Source: Candidatus Kapaibacterium sp.
GTDB lineage: Bacteria; Bacteroidota; Ignavibacteria; Kapaibacteriales; UBA4661
Reading direction: 5' to 3'
Assembly: GCA_025358765.1 (NCBI GenBank)
Contig: JANYIG010000212.1
Location: forward strand, 1 to 33,759
Length of the DNA: 33,759 nt
Shown: in pieces, positions 23,676-32,141 of the stretch
Layout of the letters: every line of letters starts with the position of its first letter
How positions within the stretch are numbered: the first letter of the stretch is position 1
The notes under the pieces: model-generated
What the model was told of the DNA's origin: nothing
What the model saw: only the letters and a program-made list of their open reading frames with translations
The model's database searches: none
Translations under genes and position numbers: made by a program

Positions 23676-26600
23676 ATGAAACGAGCATTTAACCGTGCTT
23701 TGAGGATTATGGTAGCACTGAACGTTGTTATGTTGGCAACGTTCGTACAATCACTCGCGCAGACAGCATCAAAGCCTGAACTCATCGTCCAGACGGGGCA
23801 TTTCGGAGATATTGTTAGAGTCCAGTATAGCCCGAACGGGCAACTCGTGGTGAGCGGCAGCGAGGATAATACCGTCAAAATCTGGGATGCCGCCACTGGT
23901 ATGGTCGTCCGCACGTTGGTTGGGCATAAAGGTTATATCACCTCGCTTGACATGAACGCGGCGGGTGATATGCTTGTGAGTGCGAGCAAGGACAATTCGA
24001 TTCGCTTATGGGATTTGAAAACGGGTAAGGAAATTCGCCAACTGCCCGCACACTCGTTTTATGCGTCATCGGTGATGTTTAGCCCATCAAACAATATTAT
24101 CGCCAGTTGCAGTATTGATAAAACCGTCAAACTTTGGGACATCCGCATCGGCAAGGAAATTCCCATTCCCATTAAACACGATAAAGCCGTGAACTCGCTC
24201 GCCTTCAGCCCTGATGGGCTAACGCTTATCACCGGCAGCGACGACAAAACCGTAAAAGTGCTGAATATACCTACGAATACGCTAAAAGTTCTTACCGATG
24301 CTCAAGCGGAGGTGTTGTCGGTTGCCTACGCTGCTGATGGCTCTGTGTTTGCAGCGCAATGTGCGGACAATACTGTCATCATCTGGGATGCAGCCAAAGG
24401 CACGGTTCTTCGCAAGGTGCAAGGCTGGGGCAAACAGATTGCTATCAGCCCGAATGGGCGTTTTTTGGCATCCATAGGTGATGACGAACAAGCAATCATC
24501 CTCTGGAATGTACTTAACGGTAAGCGCCAACGCATGATGCAGGGCAACAACCCTCGTACGCTGTCACTTGGGTTTTCGCCCGACGGGAACAAGCTCTTGA
24601 GCGGTGGCGGTGACCGTTTGGTGCGGATGTGGGATGTTTCGACGGGTCGGGAAACCAAAAATTTATCTGGCTATACGAAGGTGATTAAATCTGTTGCGTT
24701 TAATAAGCAAGGAAGTGTGTTGGCAAGCGCTTTGTCGGACAAAGAGGGCAATAATATTCGCGTGTGGGATATTGCAGGTGGTAAAGACCCTGGAACGTTG
24801 ATTGCTCCTCTTATTCAAGTCGAGAGCATTGCCTATACGCAAGACGGCGCAACAATAGCCGCTGGTGGAACAGCGCTCGACAACAAGAGTATTGCGCTTT
24901 GGAGTACCCAAACTGGCAAACTCATCAAACTTCTGCAAGCCGATGAAAACAGTATTCGTGCCATAGCATTTTCGCCAGACGGTAAGTTGCTTGCATCTGC
25001 AACGACTGATTCGGCGTTGCAAATCTGGGATGTGGCAAAAGGCGAAGTTGTAAAGAAATTTAGCGGACATAAAAAGACGATTAACGGCGTTCGTTTTTCG
25101 CCAGATGGTGCAAAGGTTGCAACAGCATCAAGCGACAAAACAGCTCGAATCTGGGATGTGGCAAGCGGCAAAGAATTAAAAACTCTCGGCGGGCATAGTG
25201 AATGGGTAAATACAGTTTCGTTTAGCCCAGACGGTAAGACGCTTCTGACGGGTAGTGCTGACCGAACGGTAAAGCTCTGGAACTCCGAATCCGGCGCACT
25301 GGTGAGAACGTTGGAAGGACATAAAGGCGAGGTGCTGTGCGCTTCGTTTTCGCCGGACGGCACCAAGATTGCTTCGGGTGCAACGGACGACAACGTGAAA
25401 CTTTGGAATACTGCTGATGGCAAGGAAGTACGGACGTTTAAGGGACACGCAAACTGGGTGACAACGCTTTCATTCCACCCCGATGGCAAGACGCTTGCCA
25501 GTGCGAGTGCGGATGCGAAGGTGATTTTGTGGGATTTAGGTAAAGGTGCAGAAGTGGCGACACTTGTGGGCATTGGCAATGACGATTGGGCAGTGGTCAC
25601 GCCGGACGGTCAATTTGACGGCTCCGAGGACGGTACGAAACTGCTGCACTGGGTTGTGGATGCACAGCCCGTTCAGTTAGATGCGTTTTTTGAGCGGTAT
25701 TATTCGCCGAAATTGATTACGCGCATTTTCCCGACTTCCGCAGGAGCATTAGCGTTGAAGGCAAAAGCTGATGCTGAGGACAAAGCCCGCAAAGTCCGCG
25801 AAGACAATGCAAAACGCGAAGCGGTTGAACGCGAGAAAAAAGAACAAGAATTGATTGCCCTGCAAATCAAGCAGGAAGCCGAAGCGAAGATGAAAGCCGA
25901 AGCGGATGCGAAGGCAAGATTGGCGCTTGAGGCGAAGATGAAAGCCGAGGCAGATGCGAAGGCAAAACAAGCGTTACAAGAGCAATTGGCAAAAGCGGAA
26001 GCCGAAACCAAAGCTCGGAAAGAAGCCGAAGCGAAGGCGAAAGCTGATCTTGCAAAGAAGGAAGCAGAACTTGCCGCACAAGCTGTCGCCGCAGCGAAAG
26101 AAGCTGAAGTCGTGCCGGGTATAGCCGCAATTCGTCCCCCAGACATTGCTAAAGACCTGAAATTGCCGCCAGTTGTCGAAGTTCTTTCGCCTCGAAGTGG
26201 CGATACGGCAACGGCATCAAACGGTCGCCTGAATTTTACGTTTGGTGTGAAGGACAGAGGTGGTGCGATTAACGAAATCCGCATCTACCAAAACGGTAAA
26301 CTGCTATTTCCCGAAGAGTTCAAAAATATTCCGTCCGCACCTGGCTACACGATGCTGAGGGATTACAGTTTGCAGCTATTACCGGGCAAAAACGAGTTTA
26401 AAGTCATCGCGTTCAACAACGATCGCACAGAATCGAATCCGGCGGAGGTTTCGGTATTCTATAATGCTCCACCACTGCCGACTACGATGTATATTTTGGC
26501 AATCGGTGTGAACAAATATGTCAACAAAGAATACACGCTGCGCTTTGCCCGTCCTGATGCGGAAGCCTTAGTAAAAAAATTGGAAGAAGGCAGTAAAAAA

Positions 26601-27230
26601 GCCTACGACAAAGTGGTGAAATATGAACTTTACGACGAAAACGCCACGATTGAAAAAGTGAATGCTGTATTCAAAAAGATTGCTGACTCGTCGCAACGGC
26701 AGGACGTACTGGCGTTCTTCTATGCGGGTCACGGAAAAGTTTCTACCGATGGCGATGGTGCATCGGGATTTTATCTCGTGCTGCACGATGTAAAAAACGA
26801 AAAAGAGCTTCCAATGCGTGGTTTGTCAGCAAAACAACTTAGCACGAATTTGCAGAATATTCCGGCGGGAAAACAGCTCGTGATGTTCGATGCGTGCCAG
26901 TCGGCGGCGGCGGTGGATGATTTTGTGCAAGCAAAGTCCGTAAAAGCGGTTTCCCGCAAAACGGGCAATAGCATCATCGCTTCGGCGGGCAGCGACCAAG
27001 CGGCGCTTGAAAACAACGAACTCAATCAGGGTATTTTCACCTATGCACTTTTGAAGGCGCTTGGCGGGGAGGCGAAAAACAGCAAAGGTAGAATCACCGC
27101 CGACGGTTTGAAACGCTATGTGGAAGAGCAAGTGCCGGAATTTGCGCGGTTGTACATGAAAGGGCGCGAGCAAACGCCATACGGTCAGCTTTCGGGAAAA
27201 GATTTTGATATTACCGTTATTCAGAAATAA
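23676..27230 (+). CDS. Secreted WD40-repeat metacaspase (peptidase C14 family)
   Basis: This 1184-residue protein has a signal peptide (1-29, SLAQT), so it is predicted in the periplasm or outside. Residues 40-630 hold about 14 WD40 repeats (recurring FSPDG...LWD), enough for two seven-blade propellers. A WAVVTPDGQFDGS segment (639-651), typical of WD40-caspase proteins, comes next. An Ala/Lys/Glu-rich coiled coil (692-812) and an immunoglobulin-like region (about 830-930) lead to a caspase fold (935-1184). The catalytic dyad is intact: His1019 in FYAGHG and Cys1074 in FDACQS. The family cleaves after basic or acidic residues; specificity cannot be read here. The ATG at 23676 is chosen because GGAG lies 6 bases before it and a signal peptide follows. 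An upstream frame to 23478 only translates the repeat. First gene of a run with CHASE2 and FecR-like genes. Confidence 0.95.
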   Translation: MKRAFNRALRIMVALNVVMLATFVQSLAQTASKPELIVQTGHFGDIVRVQYSPNGQLVVSGSEDNTVKIWDAATGMVVRTLVGHKGYITSLDMNAAGDMLVSASKDNSIRLWDLKTGKEIRQLPAHSFYASSVMFSPSNNIIASCSIDKTVKLWDIRIGKEIPIPIKHDKAVNSLAFSPDGLTLITGSDDKTVKVLNIPTNTLKVLTDAQAEVLSVAYAADGSVFAAQCADNTVIIWDAAKGTVLRKVQGWGKQIAISPNGRFLASIGDDEQAIILWNVLNGKRQRMMQGNNPRTLSLGFSPDGNKLLSGGGDRLVRMWDVSTGRETKNLSGYTKVIKSVAFNKQGSVLASALSDKEGNNIRVWDIAGGKDPGTLIAPLIQVESIAYTQDGATIAAGGTALDNKSIALWSTQTGKLIKLLQADENSIRAIAFSPDGKLLASATTDSALQIWDVAKGEVVKKFSGHKKTINGVRFSPDGAKVATASSDKTARIWDVASGKELKTLGGHSEWVNTVSFSPDGKTLLTGSADRTVKLWNSESGALVRTLEGHKGEVLCASFSPDGTKIASGATDDNVKLWNTADGKEVRTFKGHANWVTTLSFHPDGKTLASASADAKVILWDLGKGAEVATLVGIGNDDWAVVTPDGQFDGSEDGTKLLHWVVDAQPVQLDAFFERYYSPKLITRIFPTSAGALALKAKADAEDKARKVREDNAKREAVEREKKEQELIALQIKQEAEAKMKAEADAKARLALEAKMKAEADAKAKQALQEQLAKAEAETKARKEAEAKAKADLAKKEAELAAQAVAAAKEAEVVPGIAAIRPPDIAKDLKLPPVVEVLSPRSGDTATASNGRLNFTFGVKDRGGAINEIRIYQNGKLLFPEEFKNIPSAPGYTMLRDYSLQLLPGKNEFKVIAFNNDRTESNPAEVSVFYNAPPLPTTMYILAIGVNKYVNKEYTLRFARPDAEALVKKLEEGSKKAYDKVVKYELYDENATIEKVNAVFKKIADSSQRQDVLAFFYAGHGKVSTDGDGASGFYLVLHDVKNEKELPMRGLSAKQLSTNLQNIPAGKQLVMFDACQSAAAVDDFVQAKSVKAVSRKTGNSIIASAGSDQAALENNELNQGIFTYALLKALGGEAKNSKGRITADGLKRYVEEQVPEFARLYMKGREQTPYGQLSGKDFDITVIQK
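25881..25976. repeat. 48-bp tandem duplication in the coiled-coil coding region
   Basis: Two adjacent 48-base units (25881-25928, 25929-25976) encode EAKMKAEADAKARLAL and EAKMKAEADAKAKQAL, residues 736-751 and 752-767 of the WD40-metacaspase. The unit keeps frame and lengthens the helical spacer by 16 residues. Confidence 0.85.
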
Positions 27231-27257
27231 TTTTTTTATTGTTAATTCCTTGAATGT

Positions 27258-28511
27258 ATGTGGAAATATCTTCGCAGCAAGCGTACTGTGTATTCAACGC
27301 TAACAATCTTGGCATTATTCGCTGCCGTATATTATTCGCCCGGTAATATCGAGATATTTGACCCGATTAAAAATGCTATTAGTGATTTTGATTTTACAGA
27401 TGTCGTATTCTATTCTTTCCGTAATGGTGACACGGCAATTGATACGAACATTGTGATTATCAATATTGGTAATTTGAGGCGTGCAGAACTTGCGGAGAAA
27501 ATTCGCCTGATAAATGCTTTTGAGCCAAAGGTTATCGGGTTGGATGCAAATTTCAAAAGTGAACGAACGCCGGAACAAGATACACCACTTGTTAATGCCC
27601 TGCGGGAAGCAAAAAGTATTGTGTTAGCAGCACAGGCAAAAGGTCAAAGCGATGAGGATAATCCCTATCTTCGTGATACGCTTATCAACTCACATCCAAA
27701 ATTCTTTTCGCCCAATGTCACCTATGGGCATGATGATTTACTTCTCGACGATCAAAATAGCAAAGCCACAACTGTACGAAAAATAGCACCGCAGCTTTCT
27801 ATCCGGGGTTCGGAGTCGAAGCCAGTGCCTGCGTTTGCCGTCAAAATCGCTGAAAAATTCAATCCAGCACTTGTCGAACGGATTCTCAAACGCGGCAACG
27901 AGGCAGAGCGTATCAATTATCGAGGCTATGCCAGCAAAAACTTCATTACCTTGGATGTTGATCAAATCACGCCAGAGAATTTAGCGATCGTTCGCGGGAA
28001 AGCGGTGTTGATGGGTTTTATGGGAGCGACTTTTGAGGATGTCAACAATAATGAAGATAAGAAATGGTCGCCGATGAGTAGAGACCTCAGTAAGTCGCTG
28101 CCGGACATGCACGGCGTTGTTGTTCATGCCAATTTCCTCTCGACCATTATCCGAGGTGATTTTATTGATGAAATGAGTGATTGGGTCGCCACGGTTCTCG
28201 GCATCGTCGTTTGTTTTTTGAACGTCGCCTTGTTTTTTTATGTCGAGGAAAAAGCACCAGAGTTTTTTGGTGGCATTATCAAACTTTTACAGTTTATCGA
28301 AGCGGTCACTCTGATGTTTGCCTCCATTTTACTCATGTATAATTTTGATTATATTTTTGGCTTTGGGTTGATGTTGGGGGTTATCATCTTGGCACCAGAC
28401 CTGTATGAATTATACGAAAGTTCGTATCGTTTTTTGAAGACAAAACTACGGAATGCACCGCGTATCCCTTTGGACAAGCTGCAACAGCCACACGGGGCGC
28501 ATCAGCGCTGA
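27258..28511 (+). CDS. CHASE2-domain membrane sensor without an output domain
   Basis: A 417-residue inner-membrane protein. One N-terminal helix (11-27) leads to a periplasmic CHASE2 domain (about 30-300, with DVVFYSFRNG, IVIINIG, VIGLDANF and MHGVVVHANFLSTII), then three C-terminal helices (about 309-329, 345-363, 366-384) and a short basic cytoplasmic tail. CHASE2 is an extracytoplasmic ligand-sensing domain normally fused to adenylate cyclases, kinases or GGDEF proteins. Here no catalytic domain follows, so it may signal through partner contacts. It starts 27 bases after the metacaspase stop, on the same strand, so the two are very likely co-transcribed. Its ligand is unknown. Confidence 0.9.
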   Translation: MWKYLRSKRTVYSTLTILALFAAVYYSPGNIEIFDPIKNAISDFDFTDVVFYSFRNGDTAIDTNIVIINIGNLRRAELAEKIRLINAFEPKVIGLDANFKSERTPEQDTPLVNALREAKSIVLAAQAKGQSDEDNPYLRDTLINSHPKFFSPNVTYGHDDLLLDDQNSKATTVRKIAPQLSIRGSESKPVPAFAVKIAEKFNPALVERILKRGNEAERINYRGYASKNFITLDVDQITPENLAIVRGKAVLMGFMGATFEDVNNNEDKKWSPMSRDLSKSLPDMHGVVVHANFLSTIIRGDFIDEMSDWVATVLGIVVCFLNVALFFYVEEKAPEFFGGIIKLLQFIEAVTLMFASILLMYNFDYIFGFGLMLGVIILAPDLYELYESSYRFLKTKLRNAPRIPLDKLQQPHGAHQR

Positions 28512-28800
28512 TAGGAAGTGCAATAATGAATTTTAGACTATCCAAGTTCGGCATGTAGTGTTTTGATGCGAGCCATGACTTTAGGTCATAGAAGATAGTT
28601 ACTTTTGTGGCTATAGTATTTTTGTTGAAAAATAATATATTTGCAGGAGCAATACATCACCGAATTGTAACGATGTGCCAAAACGTTTGTTCTTAATCTA
28701 CATATTCATACAATAAACGCCTTTGCACTACAACCTAACGAAACATCCGTATTATAAACCTTTTCTCTCATTTTTCTCATTCCAATTCAGGAGTCCTCTC
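28512..28800. other. Gap before the FecR-like gene
   Basis: The 289 bases carry no gene that I can support. A small inverted repeat ATGAC/GTCAT (28574-28588) and a TATATTTG box (28636-28643, TAnnTTTG type) are the only signals noticed. The latter could start a transcript for the FecR-like gene separately from the metacaspase-CHASE2 pair. Confidence 0.4.
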
Positions 28801-29727
28801 ATGTCTGCTTCCTTCAAACGCCTATCGGCACTCGCCATTGCTTGCTTGATGTGTCCGCTTATCCTTGCGGCACAAGGCGACGAAATCTTCAAGGTTATTG
28901 CTTGCAAAGGCAAAATCACCTTGCAACGCACAAAAAAGACCCTTGCTATCGGCACACCGTTGAACACCACCGACCAACTTCGTTTGGAAGGTCCAGTCTA
29001 TCTTGGTTTGGTTCACAAAACTGGCAAAGCTATCGAAGTAAAATCCGAAGGCTCGTTGGCTGTCGGCGATTTGCTCAAGCAAGTTTCCAGCAAACAAAGC
29101 GGCATGGATAAACTCGTTGGTTTTGTTGTGCAATCCGTTGTTGGTGCTAACGAGAAAAAAGAAATTTCTGGCAGCGTCGAGCGCTCCATTGCTGTGAACA
29201 AAATCCGTATGCTTGCTCCGCGCACTACCAAAGTGGTTGATGCCGATGTGAACTTCCAATGGGCTGGTTCAGACGGTTCTACAAAAGATGTGAACTACAT
29301 CTTCACCCTGAGCGATGACCATCAGAACGTTCGTTTCAAAAAAGAAACCAAAGAAACCGCACTTTCGCTCAACGTACAACAACTTGGCTTGGAAAAAGAC
29401 AAATGCTACTACTGGAGCGTAACGCAAGCTGGTTCGACCACGCCGTCGTTTGAAAGCTATTGCATCTATCCGGTCAACGACGCGGACGCTGCTGCTATCA
29501 ACAGCCAATTGACGAATATCAAGCAAGACCAAGGCGCAACACCAAATGCTCTTGAAAACCTCATGCTTGCATCGTTCTACGAGCAAAACGGTTTGACCTA
29601 CAAAGCAATGGGTGCGTACAAAGAAGCTGTGAAAAAAGGCGGCGATGTGGAAATCTTTGGCTCTGCATATTCGCAATTCCTCACCCGTATTGGCGTTGAC
29701 TACGAGTCACAAAAATTGATGAAATAA
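28801..29727 (+). CDS. Secreted FecR-like protein of unknown function
   Basis: A 308-residue protein with a signal peptide (1-24, ILAAQ). Residues 26-90 (KVIACKGKITLQRTKKTLAIGTPLNTTDQLRLEG, then IEVKSEGSLAVGDL) resemble the beta-rich FecR fold found in envelope sensor proteins. The middle part (RMLAPRTTKVVDADVNFQWAGS, then YYWSV) looks like an Ig/fibronectin-type strand set. The C-terminal 70 residues (NALENLMLASFYEQNGLTYKAMGAYKEAVKKGG) look like a single TPR-like helical pair. No catalytic motif is visible. The ATG at 28801 is chosen because AGGAG stands 7 bases before it and a signal peptide follows. The longer frame from 28723 lacks both. A strong terminator lies 54 bases after the stop. 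Confidence 0.78.
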   Translation: MSASFKRLSALAIACLMCPLILAAQGDEIFKVIACKGKITLQRTKKTLAIGTPLNTTDQLRLEGPVYLGLVHKTGKAIEVKSEGSLAVGDLLKQVSSKQSGMDKLVGFVVQSVVGANEKKEISGSVERSIAVNKIRMLAPRTTKVVDADVNFQWAGSDGSTKDVNYIFTLSDDHQNVRFKKETKETALSLNVQQLGLEKDKCYYWSVTQAGSTTPSFESYCIYPVNDADAAAINSQLTNIKQDQGATPNALENLMLASFYEQNGLTYKAMGAYKEAVKKGGDVEIFGSAYSQFLTRIGVDYESQKLMK

Positions 29728-29780
29728 GCATTGTAGTGCCGGACACGGCAAGACTTTAGTTCTAAGTCATTGAAATTAGA

Positions 29781-29820
29781 AACGCCCTGCGGTTGGATAC
29801 TCTCCCGCAGGGCGTTTTTT
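29781..29820 (+). terminator. Rho-independent terminator after the FecR-like gene
   Basis: A perfect 12-bp stem (AACGCCCTGCGG at 29781-29792 with CCGCAGGGCGTT at 29805-29816) encloses a 12-base loop and runs into six T residues. It ends the transcript of the FecR-like gene, and of the upstream genes if read through, before recN. Confidence 0.93.
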
Positions 29821-29894
29821 ATGATTTTCTTCCGTTTTTTCCTCGTGACGATTTTTTACTCATAAAAAGGTAGCAATAAAACGTAGAGATTTCA

Positions 29895-29902
29895 TACATT
29901 TG
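29895..29902 (+). promoter_or_regulatory. Candidate Bacteroidota-type -7 box for recN
   Basis: TACATTTG matches TAnnTTTG, 51 bases before the recN ATG and 75 bases after the preceding terminator. The -33 element is not clear. No LexA-like palindrome was noticed nearby. Confidence 0.35.
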
Positions 29903-29953
29903 CGGACGCAAATAGTATGCTTTGTTCCAGAGTTTGTGAGGTCGTCAGACATT

Positions 29954-31666
29954 ATGCTTCAACAGTTAAGTATTCGCAATTTCACACTTATTGAATCGGT
30001 TGATATTTCCTTTTCGCGCGGGTTGAACATCATCACGGGCGAGACTGGTGCCGGCAAGTCCATCATTGTTGATGCGTTGCTGCTGCTGTTTGGCGAGCGT
30101 GGTTCGGCGGAATACGTCCGCAAAGGTTCGCCCAAAGCCGTAATTGAAGGCGTATTTGGTATTGCCAATAACCGCACATTGATTGAATTTTTGCAGGAAC
30201 ACGAGTTCGACGTTCACGAAAACGAATTGATGTTGCGCCGTGAAATCTCGGAAAAAGGCGTTTCGCGTTCGTTCATTAACGACACACCCTCAACGCTGAA
30301 TCTTACTCGTGAAATGGGTAATTTGCTCGTGGATTTTCATGGACAGCACGAGCATCAATCGTTGTTAAAAGCAGAGTTTCACGTTAATTTCCTCGACACG
30401 TTTGACGATTTGCCGAAAACACTTTCGTCGTACAAATCCGCTTTTCTTGCGCTCAAAACCTCCGTACAGCACGTGGCGGAGCTTTCGGCAAAGGAAATTT
30501 CGCTTAAAGAGCAAGCAGAATTTCGCAATTTTCAGTTGCAAGAACTTGAACAAGCAAATCCGCAGCCTGACGAAGAACAAACGCTCGAAGAAGAGCTTGC
30601 CATTCGTGAAAACTCGGAGCAGCTTGTGGAACTTACGCACCAACTTTCATCCGTGTTGTACGACGAGGAAGGTTCCGTGCGTGACCGCCTTGCAAGTGCT
30701 CGTGCGCTTCTCACTGAACTTGCCGATATTGACAAATCATTCGCGGAGTTTCGCGGTGAATGCCAGTCTGCTATTGTGATTGTAGAAGAAATCGCTAAAT
30801 TCACGCAAGGCTACCGTGACGGCATCGAATTTGAGCCGGAGCGTTTGGAAGAAATCCGCCATCGTTTGCAACAGCTTTCGCGGTTGCGGCGCAAATATGG
30901 TTCTATGGACGACCTCTTCCGCAAGTGGGAGGAATTTAAGCGCGAACAAGCGTTGACGGAAAATTTTGAAGAAGAAATTCGTCGTTTGTATGCCGAAATC
31001 GAGCAGCAGCGCACCGTGCTTGGCATACTCGGCGCAGCACTTACCGAAAAACGAATGAAAGTGGCTTCACAGATTGAAAAAACGATTATTGCGTCGCTGC
31101 AAAATCTTGGAATGCCGCATATTCGCTTTGCGGTGAAGTTCGACCGTTACCGTATTCCTGTTCCATCGCCAAACGATCTGTATGCAATGGCGGACGGTGA
31201 GGCATTTTCCGCGTTTGCCAATGGATTGGACGAGGTAGAATTTTTGATTGGTGCAAATCCGGGCGAAGAGTTGAAGCCACTTGCGCGGATAGCCTCCGGC
31301 GGCGAGATTTCGCGCGTGATGCTGGCGCTCAAACAGGCGCTTGCTGAAAGCGACCGTTTACCGATGATGGTGTTCGACGAGATTGATACGGGGATTAGCG
31401 GGCGCATTGCCCAGAAAGTCGGAAAAACCATGCGCGAATTGGCAAAAATTCCGCAAATTATTGCCATCACACACCAACCGCAGATTGCCGCTTTTGCGGA
31501 TGCACACGTTTTGGTCGAGAAAAATCAAACGAAGACGGAAACGCGCATATCGGCGCGGGTTTTGAGCGAAGAAGAACATATTCACGAAGTAGCACGGCTT
31601 TTGAGCGGCGAGGAAATTACCGATGCGGCATTGCAAAGCGCACGGGAACTCATTGCGACCAAATAA
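29954..31666 (+). CDS. recN: DNA repair protein RecN (SMC-like ATPase)
   Basis: A cytoplasmic SMC-family ATPase acting in recombinational double-strand-break repair. Walker A is GETGAGKS (29-36). A central coiled coil (about 150-370) is rich in Glu/Leu/Gln. The ABC signature ASGGEISRVMLALK and Walker B MMVFDEIDTGISG are followed by the H-loop ITHQPQIAAFAD, giving a complete ATPase. The protein has 570 residues, typical for RecN. The ATG at 29954 begins MLQQLSIRNFTLIE, the family start; a TTG at 29900 in the same frame is not needed. A terminator and a candidate promoter precede it, so it starts a new transcript that runs with the HD gene, the unrecognised gene and possibly rsmE. Confidence 0.97.
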   Translation: MLQQLSIRNFTLIESVDISFSRGLNIITGETGAGKSIIVDALLLLFGERGSAEYVRKGSPKAVIEGVFGIANNRTLIEFLQEHEFDVHENELMLRREISEKGVSRSFINDTPSTLNLTREMGNLLVDFHGQHEHQSLLKAEFHVNFLDTFDDLPKTLSSYKSAFLALKTSVQHVAELSAKEISLKEQAEFRNFQLQELEQANPQPDEEQTLEEELAIRENSEQLVELTHQLSSVLYDEEGSVRDRLASARALLTELADIDKSFAEFRGECQSAIVIVEEIAKFTQGYRDGIEFEPERLEEIRHRLQQLSRLRRKYGSMDDLFRKWEEFKREQALTENFEEEIRRLYAEIEQQRTVLGILGAALTEKRMKVASQIEKTIIASLQNLGMPHIRFAVKFDRYRIPVPSPNDLYAMADGEAFSAFANGLDEVEFLIGANPGEELKPLARIASGGEISRVMLALKQALAESDRLPMMVFDEIDTGISGRIAQKVGKTMRELAKIPQIIAITHQPQIAAFADAHVLVEKNQTKTETRISARVLSEEEHIHEVARLLSGEEITDAALQSARELIATK

Positions 31667-31690
31667 ACTCACCCATTGAAGGTAATCATT

Positions 31691-32125
31691 ATGGCTACAC
31701 TTGGACATGCTATTGCTATTGCCGCCGAAGCGCATAAACGCCAGTACGACCGTGCAGGCAAACCGTACATCTTGCATCCGCTTCGGATTATGATGCGGAT
31801 GACGAGCGAGCAAGACATGATTGCCGCCATTTTACACGATGTGGTGGAAGATACGGACTGGACGATAGACTTGCTCCGTGCGGAAGGCTTTGCCGAAGAA
31901 ATTTTGTTTGCGGTGGATTGTCTAACCAAACGTGACGGGGAGCCGTACCAAGCGTTGATTGACCGTGCAAAACACAGTCCCATTGCCCGCCGCGTCAAAA
32001 TTGGTGACCTCGAAGATAATATGGACATCAAGCGGGTGGGGGTACTCTCTACGCATGATATGGAACGCCTTGCACGGTATCATGCGGCATGGGTAGAATT
32101 GCAAAGTGATTCCTCGAAAATGTAA
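31691..32125 (+). CDS. Stand-alone HD-domain protein, RelA/SpoT-type hydrolase-like
   Basis: This 144-residue protein consists of only the HD hydrolase domain of RelA/SpoT-type proteins. Metal ligands are visible: His29 (YILHP), His49-Asp50 (ILHDVVEDT, with Glu53-Asp54) and Asp106 (VKIGDLEDNMD, the counterpart of VKLADRLHN). There is no synthetase, TGS or ACT domain. By analogy with small alarmone hydrolases (Mesh1-like) it may hydrolyse (p)ppGpp or another nucleotide pyrophosphate. That is inference, since such short HD proteins include enzymes of other specificity. The ATG at 31691 has AGG a few bases upstream. It starts 24 bases after recN, so co-transcription is likely. Confidence 0.82.
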   Translation: MATLGHAIAIAAEAHKRQYDRAGKPYILHPLRIMMRMTSEQDMIAAILHDVVEDTDWTIDLLRAEGFAEEILFAVDCLTKRDGEPYQALIDRAKHSPIARRVKIGDLEDNMDIKRVGVLSTHDMERLARYHAAWVELQSDSSKM

Positions 32126-32141
32126 ATACTCCACTATCACA

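Noticed and set aside
24833-25600. 255-residue antisense open frame inside the WD40-metacaspase gene
   Set aside because: It is a shadow of the repeated WD40 codons on the opposite strand, with repetitive Ser/Pro-rich sequence and no family features.
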